The notes below the pieces were generated by a model. It worked only from the letters and a program-made list of their open reading frames with translations, did no database searches and was not told the origin of the DNA. The position numbers were made by a program, and so were the translations under genes. 64,000 nt of DNA, taken from positions 62,001-126,000 of the forward strand of contig JBASFK010000004.1 in NCBI GenBank assembly GCA_049652985.1, in the 5' to 3' direction. Numbering within the stretch: position 1 is the first letter of the stretch; each line of letters opens with the position of its first letter. Positions 50,183-58,631 of the stretch are shown here, in pieces. This DNA is from UBA7657 sp049652985 (lineage in GTDB: Bacteria > Pseudomonadota > Alphaproteobacteria > Micavibrionales > Micavibrionaceae).

Positions 50183-52990
50183 ATGCAGAAAAGCAAACGA
50201 TTGCTGAGTTATCTACAGAAGGCTGTAAACCAGCTTCTCGATAAGGGGCGTTTCGATAATGGCAGGGATTTCCGCCCGACCCAGCGCGAGGCGCTGACAG
50301 CCTATAAAAATTATCTCGCCCGCGAAGATTTAGGCACCGCGCAAAAGCTCAAGGGTTATTTCGAAATTCCGACGGGCGTCGGCAAGACGGCGTTGTTTGT
50401 GGGCATTGCGACAGAGGCGTATCGTGCCGCCGCGAAAAACGGCCACCAAATGAGAACCATCATCGTTGAGCCACGCATCAATTTACTGGAACAAACAGGC
50501 GACGCTTTTGGCTATTACGCGCCCGAATTCAAGGATCAGTTTGGTTATTACGGTGACGGTTATAAAGACCTGACAAAACCAATTACGATCATGACTTATA
50601 ATGCGTGGTCAAAACTCTCGGCGCAAAAAAAGATCAGCGCCCAAAATGTCGACCTGCTTATTTCGGATGAAGGCCATCGTGGCACCTCGGAAGGACGTGT
50701 TGAAACGCTGACCGCGATTTTCAAGGGTGCAACCGGCCAGCTCGCCTTCACGGCAACCGCGCATTTCGACAAAACAAAATCCGTCAGGAACAGTCACGAA
50801 CGGGAAATATTTTATAAAAGCCTGCGCGATTGCTGGCGGGACAAGGAAGTCTCCGAGTACTACGCCGTGCAATATTACGAGATCCGCGTAGACCCGTCAG
50901 AAATCAAGGAGGCACGTAAAGATCCGTCTTTTAAAATCCTGCCCAAAGAAGAATTAAACAGACGTGTTAAGCAAGCGGCCTGGAATAGGTGCATGCTCAA
51001 AATACTGTGCGAAGGGCGCGATGAACAAACAAATGATTTGTTGTCCGACAATGTAAGCGGCTTTTTCACTGACGACATCAATCACGCCCGCAACGTAGAA
51101 AAAATGTTAAACGGCGATCCTGTGCTTCAGGAAAGGGCAAAGGAATCTGGTCGCAAGACAGTCGCCATTGCCCTTCACTCACTTATGTCTCCCGGAGAAA
51201 AAAGGGATCGATTCAAAGCCATTGAAAATGGCGAATGCATGGTTGCCGTCGGCGACGGAATGTTCAAGGAAGGCTACGATTATGCTCCTATGAGAAACGT
51301 ATTCGATTATCCGCGCAGTTCTCTGGTCGACAAAGCGCAGATCATCGGCCGTGCCGGCCGGAAATGGCGAAATCCGGTTAAAGACAGGTGGGAAGGCACC
51401 AATATCGTCGATACGATCATTTATATCGGTTCCGATGACCCTGAAGAAGACAAGCGGCTGAGAAAAACTGCAGTGCGCCGGGCCCGACTTGCGGAAGATG
51501 TCACCGAAGGGACTCTTGTGCTGCCAGCAAAAAAACGCGAAAAACAGAACGAGTCAGCTACAAAGGGGGGGCGCTCCCTGTTCAAAGATGACCCCAACGT
51601 TAAAGCATATACAACAACCGAAAGTCGCCGAATCTTGATCGGTGAAAGAGAAAAAATCAGAGAAGGTTTGGAAGATGGATATGCGTGGGTTACACCAGAT
51701 CAATTTAGAATAATGAGAAAAGAAGCAGAGCGAACCAATTTAGAGGGCGCCGGCATTCGCAACCGCATAAAGAATCCACCCAAAGGGCTTACTAGAAGTA
51801 TAGCGGGCAATATTGTTTCTGGAGTAACCAAATCTGCGCCAAAAGGATATATCGATTTAATTTTAAGGACATACGCAAAACAACCAACTTCCAAAATGGA
51901 ACCCATATCAGCAGCGAACGCAAAAAAAATAAAAAAAGAAGCAGAGCGGACTGGCATGGGAGGAAAGGCGCTTTTTAAATTGATTAAAAACCCTCCAGAG
52001 GGAATGGATTCCGGTAAATTAAAATCTATAATCTCTGGAGCTTATAAATCCGCTCTCCCAATGTGGGTTAATATTATTCTCAAAACCTATTCAAAATTAC
52101 CGACAAAAAGAATTGAGTCTATTACTGCAACGACTGCGAGAAAATTTAAGGATGAAGAAAAAAGGACAGGACTTGGAGGGACTGCTCTATTTAAATTAAT
52201 TAAAAACCCTCCAGAGGGAATGGATTCCGGTAAAGTGGCCGCCATAGTTTCTGGAAAATATACCAATGCGATTGATAAATGGATTGAGCTAATTTTAAAA
52301 ACTTATTCTCAGCAGCCAGATAAGAAAAATAAGCCAATCTCTGCCGCCCAAAAACAAAAAATGAGCGCCGAGGAAAAAAGAACAGGGTTGGGTGGTGTTG
52401 CAATATTCAGCCGAATAAAAAATCCTCCAGAGGGAATGAGCGCTGCTATAACGGCCTCCATAGTCTCTGGAAGGCATGATTCTACGACAGAGGGATGGGT
52501 TGCTCTTATTCTGGATACTTATAAAAAATACGAAAAGACTTCATTTAAACTTATATCCCCCCAGATTGCAAAAAAACTGAAGGCTGAGGAAAAAAGAACA
52601 GGGTTAGGGGGCGCTGGAATATTTCAACAGATTGAAAGCCCTCCTGAAGGATTGAATGCTGGTAAAGTGGCCTCGATTGTTGCTGGAAGACAGGGATCTG
52701 CACCTGAATCCTGGGTAAATTTGATTTTATATGCCTATGAAAAGAATGAGCCTGTAAGCAAAAAGACGATAGATAAATTGCAAACTGAGAGAATGCGGAC
52801 GGGAATAGATGGAAAAGAGTTATTCAGACAAATTAGCAATCCGCCTAGAGGCCTAACCAGATTTGCGGCTTCTAAAATCATCTCTGGCAGATATCTTATA
52901 GCACCGAAAGAATATATATCTGAGATTTTTAAAGCCTATGCCTCTTTGCCTAGCAAAAAAACATATACGCCTGCCCTCGAGCCAGCCTAA
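50183..52990 (+). CDS. SF2 helicase-like protein with six C-terminal 72-residue repeats
   Basis: A 935-residue protein. Residues 30-450 form a superfamily 2 DEAD/DEAH-type helicase core: FRPTQREALTAY, Walker A PTGVGKT (63-69), DEGH box SDEGH (161-165), motif III TATAH (190-194), and motif VI QIIGRAGRKWR (386-396). Residues 503-923 are six tandem units with landmarks RTGLGG...PPEGM...IVSG...W...LIL.TY; the RTG marks stand at 517 (RTN), 589, 661, 733, 805 and 872. Each unit looks like a helix-turn-helix-type module, so I infer a modular DNA- or RNA-reading tail on a motor. The repeat DNA is clearly more AT-rich than the motor. No nuclease or methylase is adjacent. Function and substrate are unknown. 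Confidence 0.88.
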   Translation: MQKSKRLLSYLQKAVNQLLDKGRFDNGRDFRPTQREALTAYKNYLAREDLGTAQKLKGYFEIPTGVGKTALFVGIATEAYRAAAKNGHQMRTIIVEPRINLLEQTGDAFGYYAPEFKDQFGYYGDGYKDLTKPITIMTYNAWSKLSAQKKISAQNVDLLISDEGHRGTSEGRVETLTAIFKGATGQLAFTATAHFDKTKSVRNSHEREIFYKSLRDCWRDKEVSEYYAVQYYEIRVDPSEIKEARKDPSFKILPKEELNRRVKQAAWNRCMLKILCEGRDEQTNDLLSDNVSGFFTDDINHARNVEKMLNGDPVLQERAKESGRKTVAIALHSLMSPGEKRDRFKAIENGECMVAVGDGMFKEGYDYAPMRNVFDYPRSSLVDKAQIIGRAGRKWRNPVKDRWEGTNIVDTIIYIGSDDPEEDKRLRKTAVRRARLAEDVTEGTLVLPAKKREKQNESATKGGRSLFKDDPNVKAYTTTESRRILIGEREKIREGLEDGYAWVTPDQFRIMRKEAERTNLEGAGIRNRIKNPPKGLTRSIAGNIVSGVTKSAPKGYIDLILRTYAKQPTSKMEPISAANAKKIKKEAERTGMGGKALFKLIKNPPEGMDSGKLKSIISGAYKSALPMWVNIILKTYSKLPTKRIESITATTARKFKDEEKRTGLGGTALFKLIKNPPEGMDSGKVAAIVSGKYTNAIDKWIELILKTYSQQPDKKNKPISAAQKQKMSAEEKRTGLGGVAIFSRIKNPPEGMSAAITASIVSGRHDSTTEGWVALILDTYKKYEKTSFKLISPQIAKKLKAEEKRTGLGGAGIFQQIESPPEGLNAGKVASIVAGRQGSAPESWVNLILYAYEKNEPVSKKTIDKLQTERMRTGIDGKELFRQISNPPRGLTRFAASKIISGRYLIAPKEYISEIFKAYASLPSKKTYTPALEPA
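51689..52951 (+). repeat. Tandem protein-coding repeat, six units of about 216 bases
   Basis: Unit period is 72 codons for the first five units and 67 between the fifth and sixth. Two units share a 36-base identical stretch at 51983-52018 and 52199-52234, exactly 216 bases apart, indicating recent duplication. The outer units are more diverged than the inner ones. Confidence 0.85.
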
Positions 52991-52993
52991 TCC

Positions 52994-54250
52994 CTATTGA
53001 TTCATACTCGTGAAGAACTCGTCGTTGGTCTTGGTGTTCTTCATCTTGTCGAGCAGGAACTCGACAGCGTCGACGGTGCCCATCGGGTTGAGAATACGGC
53101 GGAGCAGCCACATTTTCTGAAGCATGTCCTTGTCGACCAGCAATTCCTCTTTCCGTGTTCCGGATTTCTGAATGTCGATCGCCGGGAAGACGCGCTTGTC
53201 AGCGATTTTCCTGTCGAGGACGATCTCAGAGTTACCCGTGCCTTTGAATTCTTCGAAGATGACCTCGTCCATACGCGAGCCGGTGTCGATCAGTGCGGTG
53301 GCGATAATGGTCAGCGAGCCGCCCTGTTCGATGTTACGCGCCGCGCCGAAGAAACGCTTCGGGCGCTGCAGCGCGTTGGCATCGACGCCGCCGGTGAGTA
53401 CTTTACCGGAGCTTGGCACGACCGTGTTGTACGCACGCGCAAGACGCGTGATGGAATCGAGCAGGATAATGACGTCGCGCTTGTGCTCAACCAGGCGCTT
53501 GGCTTTTTCCATGACCATTTCCGCGACCTGTACGTGCCGCGTGGCCGGCTCATCAAAGGTTGAGGAAACAACCTCGCCGCGCACGGAACGCGCCATGTCG
53601 GTGACTTCCTCGGGGCGTTCGTCGATCAGAAGAACAATCAGGTAGGCCTCGGGGTGGTTCATAGCGATGGATGAGGCGATATTCTGCAGCATGACGGTTT
53701 TACCCGTACGCGGCGGCGCGACGATGAGAGCGCGCTGGCCGAAGCCGATCGGCGCGGTCAGTTCGATCACACGCTGGACGTTATTCTTTTTGGTCGGGTC
53801 CGGAATCTCGAGCTTGATTTTGCGGTCCGGGTAAAGCGGCGTCAAATTGTCGAAATTGATGCGGTGGCGGACCTTGTCCGGGCCTTCGTTATTGATCGAG
53901 CCGACCTTCAGCAGCGCGAAATAGCGCTCGGAATCTTTCGGCGCGCGGATTTCGCCCTCGACGATATCGCCGGTGCGAAGCGAAAAGCGGCGGACCTGGC
54001 TTGGCGAGACGTAAATATCGTCCGGGCCGGGCAGGTAGTTTTCTTCGGGGGAGCGCAGGAAACCGAAACCGTCCTGCAGCACTTCGAGCACGCCGGTGCC
54101 GGAAATGGGAACGCCTTCCTCGGCGAGCTGTTTCAAAATCGCGAACATCATGTCCTGCTTGCGCATGGCGCTGCAGTTCTCGATCTTCAATTCCTCGGCA
54201 AACGCCAGGAGCTCGGCAGGGGAGCGTACCTTTAATTCCTGTAAATTCAT
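52994..54250 (-). CDS. rho: Transcription termination factor Rho
   Basis: Rho is a hexameric RNA translocase that ends transcription. The 418-residue protein has the N-terminal helical and cold-shock-like RNA-binding domain (LEVLQDGFGFLRSPEENYLPGPDDIYVSPSQVRRF), Walker A APPRTGKT, Walker B ILLDSITRLARAYN, the Q-loop region and the secondary RNA-binding loop around FPAIDIQKSGTRKEELL. AAGAGA precedes the ATG. The leader of the gene is unusually long (next feature). Confidence 0.98.
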   Translation of the reverse strand: MNLQELKVRSPAELLAFAEELKIENCSAMRKQDMMFAILKQLAEEGVPISGTGVLEVLQDGFGFLRSPEENYLPGPDDIYVSPSQVRRFSLRTGDIVEGEIRAPKDSERYFALLKVGSINNEGPDKVRHRINFDNLTPLYPDRKIKLEIPDPTKKNNVQRVIELTAPIGFGQRALIVAPPRTGKTVMLQNIASSIAMNHPEAYLIVLLIDERPEEVTDMARSVRGEVVSSTFDEPATRHVQVAEMVMEKAKRLVEHKRDVIILLDSITRLARAYNTVVPSSGKVLTGGVDANALQRPKRFFGAARNIEQGGSLTIIATALIDTGSRMDEVIFEEFKGTGNSEIVLDRKIADKRVFPAIDIQKSGTRKEELLVDKDMLQKMWLLRRILNPMGTVDAVEFLLDKMKNTKTNDEFFTSMNQ

Positions 54251-54644
54251 GAAATTCTCTTATTTTTTTGTTTTTTATGAATCCCGGCAATCCAAAAATA
54301 TCCGGAAATATCCTTGCTCTGCGTTCAATCCTTGGCCTTAAAACATTTAAGTGCTTTTGAGGGGGATTTTGCGGCGCCTGCAAGATAACAACCTTGTTTC
54401 CTGCGGCCGCGTGAACGGCGATAACGTCCAGTAATTCCTAGTGTTTTATGGATTTTATCACAAAGATGATTAAGCTATAGCCGGGCCATCCTTGAGAGTC
54501 AAGGGATTATGTTCATTATAGCAGCGTCGCGTCTCCTGTCCAGAAAATATTTACATAATGCACAGGTACTGGGGTGGATGAATGAGGCTAGCTTGCAGGC
54601 CCTGTAATTTTTTATGTATAAACCTGCACAGAAGGGCCGTGCAC
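54251..54644. other. 394-base intergenic region between rho and the 73-aa gene
   Basis: Divergent intergenic space with no supported gene. On the rho side it holds a T-rich tract and a long leader. Rho is often autoregulated through a long leader, which would fit. On the other side GAAGGG precedes ATG 54645. TTTACATAATGCA near 54550 resembles TTTACATAACGCA sequences at 42436 and 46808, which may be promoter parts. I see no tRNA or further structure. Confidence 0.5.
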
Positions 54645-54866
54645 ATGAACAAAAAAACAGAGCCGACGCGGATAGAGCTGACCGGACGGTTCCGGGGCGT
54701 CACCGTGGAAATAAATAACGCCGGCGATGAAATTTCGATCGGCACCGGCCCGCATGCCGGCAAAATCATCCTTAAAACCGCCGCGTCAGAACTGACGGTC
54801 CAGGCCGCCAACGATATCAAGGTAGAAATAGCGGGAATTAAAAAGGCCGGACCACAACCATTATGA
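54645..54866 (+). CDS. Hypothetical protein, 73 aa
   Basis: A small, probably all-beta protein: TRIELTGRFRGVTVEINNAGDEISIGTGPHAGKIILKTAASELTVQAANDIKVEIAGIKKAG, with short alternating strands and Gly turns. Not recognised. ATG 54645 follows GAAGGG; upstream codons of the frame look non-coding. Its 3' end overlaps the end of hemJ by 29 bases on the other strand. Confidence 0.6.
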   Translation: MNKKTEPTRIELTGRFRGVTVEINNAGDEISIGTGPHAGKIILKTAASELTVQAANDIKVEIAGIKKAGPQPL

Positions 54867-55281
54867 TAATGACCACCATCAGCGCCGCCGGAATTTCATT
54901 GGCGATGCGGTAGAATTTCGCGGGCCGGACATTTTCATCGCGCCCGAAAATCTTGACGGTCTTGGCGAAAAACCCGTGCAGCGCCCCCAGTAAAATCACG
55001 CAAGTCAGCTTCATGTGCATCCACGGCTCCTGCAGCAGCGCCGGGTTCACGACCAGCATCAGGATTCCGAACAAAAACGCCGCGCCCATCGCCGGGCTGA
55101 TGATCAGGCGCAGGAGTTTTTTCTCCATGATTTTGAACGTCTCGGATTTGTCGGAGCCTTTCGCGGCATCGGCGTGATAGACGAACAGGCGCGGCAGGTA
55201 CAGCATCCCCGCCATCCACGCGATAACAGCGATAACGTGGAAGGCCAGTATCCAGCGGTAATGCTCTGTGAGGAAATCCAT
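54838..55281 (-). CDS. hemJ: Protoporphyrinogen oxidase HemJ
   Basis: HemJ is a small haem-containing membrane protein that converts protoporphyrinogen IX to protoporphyrin IX. The 147-residue protein has four hydrophobic helices, the family opening WILAFHVIAVIAWMAGMLYLPRLFVYH (haem-ligand His), RLIISPAMGAAFLFGI and WMHMKLTCVILLGALHGFFAK, and ends with the RIANEIPAALMVVIIIMVVVRPF helix. It is directly downstream of hemH (3 bases). Confidence 0.93.
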   Translation of the reverse strand: MDFLTEHYRWILAFHVIAVIAWMAGMLYLPRLFVYHADAAKGSDKSETFKIMEKKLLRLIISPAMGAAFLFGILMLVVNPALLQEPWMHMKLTCVILLGALHGFFAKTVKIFGRDENVRPAKFYRIANEIPAALMVVIIIMVVVRPF

Positions 55282-55284
55282 GCG

Positions 55285-56379
55285 CTATGATTCCACAGGG
55301 GCGGCGCGCATACAACAGCGCGTGAATATTTCGGGGCAGAGGGTTTTGCCGCCTTCCGCCGCGATGCCGGGCCGGACGCTGCCCTTTGCTATGCGCTCCA
55401 GCACCGCGGCGGCCAGCCCCTTGATGAATTCCGGATGAGTGGAGACGGTGGCGGCGCGGTAATAGCCGGGGAGATTAAGCGCGTGGGCCAGCTCCCTGTA
55501 TTCCACGTCCAGCTCGACCAGCGTCTCCACATGCTCCTGCGTGAAGGCGTGGGGGTAGACAATGACGGGTTTTTTATCGGCGGCGGCGCGGCGGATTTCG
55601 TCCTCCGTCGATGGGCCGATCCATTTTTTTGGACCGACGCGGGACTGGTAGCAGATGGCCCAATCCGTAACGCCAAGCATGGCGGCGATTTTTTTCGCGC
55701 CTTCCTCGCACTGCCATTGGTACGGGTCACCGTCAGCGATCACCGATTCCGGCAGGCCATGTGCGGAAAATAAAACGCGGGGGGCGGCGTGACCGTCAAC
55801 GGCGGCCTTGCGCATTTCGGTTTTTATATTTTCTACCGAAGCCTTGATAAAACCTTCATTGAACGGATAACAGCACACGGTCGCGGCAGGGGCACGGGTG
55901 CCCATTGCCCCGGCGGCGCGGCTCCAGACCTGCATCGAGGAGCGCGTGGTGGTGGTGGAGAATTGCGGGTAAAGCGGCAGCAGAACGATTTCATCCGCGT
56001 ACCAGTTCGCGACCTCATGCGCGGTTTCGCTGGCCATCGGGTGCCAGTAGCGCATCGAGACGAAAGTTTTAAAATTAGCCACGCCGCTTTCGTTCAGCGC
56101 CTTCTCCAGCGCTGCTCCTTGCGCGCGTGAATTTTCAAGCAGCGGCGATTTGTTCCCTAAAACCGCGTAGCTGTTTCCTGCTTCGTTTTTCGAACGCCGC
56201 CGCGAAATCATTTCGGCAACCAGCCAACGGAGTGGCAACGGCGCGCGGATGATATTTTTATCCATGAAAAAATTAAACAGGAACGGGCGGATCGCCTCTT
56301 TCGAATCCGGGCCGCCGAGATTGAACAGAACCACGGCTATTTTTTTCACGGGGCCCGCCAGTTTTTCAGCATGGTGCAA
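55285..56379 (-). CDS. hemH: Ferrochelatase
   Basis: HemH inserts Fe2+ into protoporphyrin IX. The 364-residue protein shows KKIAVVLFNLGGPDSKEAI, the FTSxY-like YWHPMASE, the catalytic His of LFSAHGLPESV, and CYQSRVGPKKWIGPST with the acidic HAFTQEHVETLVELDVEY. A short N-terminal stretch precedes the core. The ATG overlaps the end of hemE by 34 bases. Confidence 0.96.
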   Translation of the reverse strand: MHHAEKLAGPVKKIAVVLFNLGGPDSKEAIRPFLFNFFMDKNIIRAPLPLRWLVAEMISRRRSKNEAGNSYAVLGNKSPLLENSRAQGAALEKALNESGVANFKTFVSMRYWHPMASETAHEVANWYADEIVLLPLYPQFSTTTTRSSMQVWSRAAGAMGTRAPAATVCCYPFNEGFIKASVENIKTEMRKAAVDGHAAPRVLFSAHGLPESVIADGDPYQWQCEEGAKKIAAMLGVTDWAICYQSRVGPKKWIGPSTEDEIRRAAADKKPVIVYPHAFTQEHVETLVELDVEYRELAHALNLPGYYRAATVSTHPEFIKGLAAAVLERIAKGSVRPGIAAEGGKTLCPEIFTRCCMRAAPVES

Positions 56380-57434
56380 AGCGCGGCCATATGCTCAGGG
56401 GGGGTGTCCTTGTGCACGCCGTGGCCGAGATTGAAGATGAACGGCACGCGCCCCAGATCATGCAGGATTTTCTCCGCCGCCGCTGTCATCGCCGCGCCGC
56501 CCGCCAGAAGCGCGGCCGGGTCGAGGTTTCCCTGTACGGGGATCATGGGCTGCAGGACCTGCGCCGCCCAGCGCGTCGGCACCTGGTAATCGAGACCGAG
56601 TGCGGTGACACCCGTATCCTGCGCGTAGGACAAATAATTCGCGCCCGCACCGCGGGGAAAGCCGATGATCGGCACGTACGGGTGAACATCGCGCACGAGG
56701 CTGATCACCTCGCGTGTGGGGTTAATCACCCATTCGCGGAACATCGTGTCATCCAGCAGGCCCGCCCACGAATCGAAAATCTGCAAAACTTCCGCGCCCG
56801 CCTCGACCTGTTTGCAAAGATACCCGGCTGTTGATTCCACGAGCAGGCTGATCAATTCGGAAAAAAGTTTCGGCTCGGACAGCGCCATTTTTTTCGCGTG
56901 GTGAAAATCCTTGCTCCCGCTTCCCTCGATCATGTACGCGGCCACCGTCCACGGCGCGCCGGCAAAACCGATCAGGGCCGTTTGCGCAAAACCTTCCGTT
57001 TTCATTTTTGCGCGCGTGGCTTCGATGGCGGCATAAACCGGCGCAAGATTTTTCCCGAACGCGCCTGTCCCCAGCGCCGCGAGATCCGAAGCATTGCGCA
57101 CGGGCTCAAGCTTCGGTCCTTCGCCTTCCGCGAATTCCAGCTTCTGCCCGAGCGCCTGCGGCACAACGAGAATATCCGAGAAAATAATCGCGGCATCCAT
57201 CCCGAAACGCCGAAGCGGCTGCATCGTGATTTCGCACGCGGTTTGCGGATCCATCGCCATCGCGAGAAACCCGCCCTTGCTCGCGCGAAGCTCACGGTAC
57301 TCCGGCAAGTATCTTCCCGCCTGCCGCATAAACCAGAACGGCGCGCGTTCGGCATCGAAGCCGTCCAGCACATCGAGGAACAATTTTCCCGACCTGACGT
57401 TAGCGGGTTTGGGCGCGTTCGATTCGTGTCTCAT
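56346..57434 (-). CDS. hemE: Uroporphyrinogen decarboxylase
   Basis: HemE removes four carboxylates from uroporphyrinogen III. The 362-residue TIM-barrel protein shows the substrate-binding WFMRQAGRYLPEYRELR, AIIFSDILVVPQALG with the catalytic Asp, FAGAPWTVAAYMIEG, and a GHGVHKDTPPEH C-terminus. GCGGAG precedes the ATG. Gene order hemJ-hemH-hemE-rho is typical of alphaproteobacteria, and hemE borders the origin in Caulobacter. Confidence 0.97.
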   Translation of the reverse strand: MRHESNAPKPANVRSGKLFLDVLDGFDAERAPFWFMRQAGRYLPEYRELRASKGGFLAMAMDPQTACEITMQPLRRFGMDAAIIFSDILVVPQALGQKLEFAEGEGPKLEPVRNASDLAALGTGAFGKNLAPVYAAIEATRAKMKTEGFAQTALIGFAGAPWTVAAYMIEGSGSKDFHHAKKMALSEPKLFSELISLLVESTAGYLCKQVEAGAEVLQIFDSWAGLLDDTMFREWVINPTREVISLVRDVHPYVPIIGFPRGAGANYLSYAQDTGVTALGLDYQVPTRWAAQVLQPMIPVQGNLDPAALLAGGAAMTAAAEKILHDLGRVPFIFNLGHGVHKDTPPEHMAALCTMLKNWRAP

Positions 57435-57754
57435 GGCTCCGCATACTAATTAAATATAGATTTAAAAAAAGGTATTAGTTGATAGTAGGTCGTGTGAGTC
57501 ACGGGGATTGAATCAGTCCCGGATTCAATACACAGAATCGCGCGGTCGGACTCGCGCAGATTTCCGGGGCTTTGAGGGATTCAATCCTTCCTCTCACTTA
57601 CAGGCCCTTTATAGTTTTGAACAGGGGGACGACTCATCCCGGCGGACCTTGATGCTTTGTTCGTATCTTTATCCGCCCCTTTATCCCGCCATTTTATCCC
57701 GATTCCCGAACAGTCTTGGGCACAGCGCTTTTTTATGTTAGCTATTAAGGGCGA
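57435..57754. other. Candidate chromosome origin region (oriC)
   Basis: 320 non-coding bases between divergent hemE and the 57755 gene. Near hemE is an AT-rich stretch (57447-57483, with TTAAATATAGATTTAAAAAA). Three TTATCC-type boxes at 57669-57677 (TTATCCGCC), 57681-57689 (TTATCCCGC) and 57694-57702 (TTATCCCGA) are spaced 12 and 13 bases apart, close to the helical period, and resemble weak DnaA boxes (TTATCCACA). GATTGAATC/GATTCAAT repeats occur at about 57506, 57524 and 57580. Nearby hemE, parS sites and co-oriented minus genes on the left fit an origin. Not proven; strict TTATCCACA boxes are absent. Confidence 0.5.
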
Positions 57755-58372
57755 ATGTACCAGGAAGCCTTCGAAAAACTCGATCTCGATGAAACCGCTC
57801 TGATCCTAGATCAGATTGCGCCGCTGCTGGAAGGGGCATCGTTCGATCCCGTTGAGACAACCATCATGGCCGCGCCCATGCCGTTCTACCCGGGCTGCAG
57901 GCTTCTCGATATCGCGAACCACACGACGATGCCGCCGCTCCGCCGCCACGTCATTTACAGCCCGGCAAAAAGCACTGTCCTGACGTTCCAGAACGAGACC
58001 ATCTATAAATTCAACGACACGCTGCCGATTAAACTCGATGAAGAGAATGTCTCTACATATGTACGGTTTTTCTTCAGCTATGTGCGCGGGCGTCACGGGC
58101 GCTTCATCGTGGTCGAGAATATCGACGACATAAACTGGAAGGAAGACCCGCCCCCTTCTGCGCGGCAGGCGATCGGCAAGATGATCAAGCCGGTGACGCT
58201 GACCAAAGAGGTGGGCAAGGACGGGACCTTTCACCTCGAGGCCCGCATCGTCTTTAAAGATTCCCTGTTCAAGAGCGCCATTACCGTCAGCAAGGACGGG
58301 CTGGTCAGCCTCGGTAACGAGGAACTGCTGGTCGAGGACATGCCGGTCCTGGACGATATTTTCGGGCAATAG
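57755..58372 (+). CDS. Hypothetical protein, 205 aa
   Basis: A conserved-looking unknown. LDLDETALILDQIAPLLEGASFDPVETTIM is followed by a mixed alpha/beta core (HVIYSPAKSTVLTFQNETIYKFND, FFFSYVRGRHGRFIVVENIDDINWK) and two late strands (FHLEARIVFKDSLFKSAITVSKDG). No export signal. AAGG stands 4 bases ahead of the ATG. It is the first gene right of the candidate origin, on the strand leading away from it. Confidence 0.75.
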   Translation: MYQEAFEKLDLDETALILDQIAPLLEGASFDPVETTIMAAPMPFYPGCRLLDIANHTTMPPLRRHVIYSPAKSTVLTFQNETIYKFNDTLPIKLDEENVSTYVRFFFSYVRGRHGRFIVVENIDDINWKEDPPPSARQAIGKMIKPVTLTKEVGKDGTFHLEARIVFKDSLFKSAITVSKDGLVSLGNEELLVEDMPVLDDIFGQ

Positions 58373-58631
58373 ACCCGGCAAGGCTCAGCCCCTTAATAAC
58401 CCGTAAAAACCAACCAAATATGGTAAACAATCCTTAAAAACCGCTGTTTTTTTGCCATAAACCACGATTTTTCTTCCATTTTTCTGCTTCCCGGAAAGGA
58501 AGCCTTAAGAACTCACCCGCCATAATGAACCATGGCCGCCTGTTCTGGTTGGCCTGCCCCGGGGGCGGGGGTTTCACGGAAAGTCCTTTTTCGTGGGAGC
58601 CCTCAAGGGTCAATAAGAAACTGGTTGGGTC

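Noticed and set aside
51689..52951. CRISPR-like array in the repeat region
   Set aside because: The repeats are 216 bases long, in frame and protein-coding, without spacers. They are protein repeats, not a CRISPR array.
57508..57741. 77-residue frame in the candidate origin region
   Set aside because: No ribosome-binding site, odd composition, and it overlaps the TTATCC-type boxes; I treat it as chance.
58569..58580. GGTTTCACGGAA as a fourth parS site
   Set aside because: Only half of the palindrome matches; the second half (GTGAAACA) is missing.
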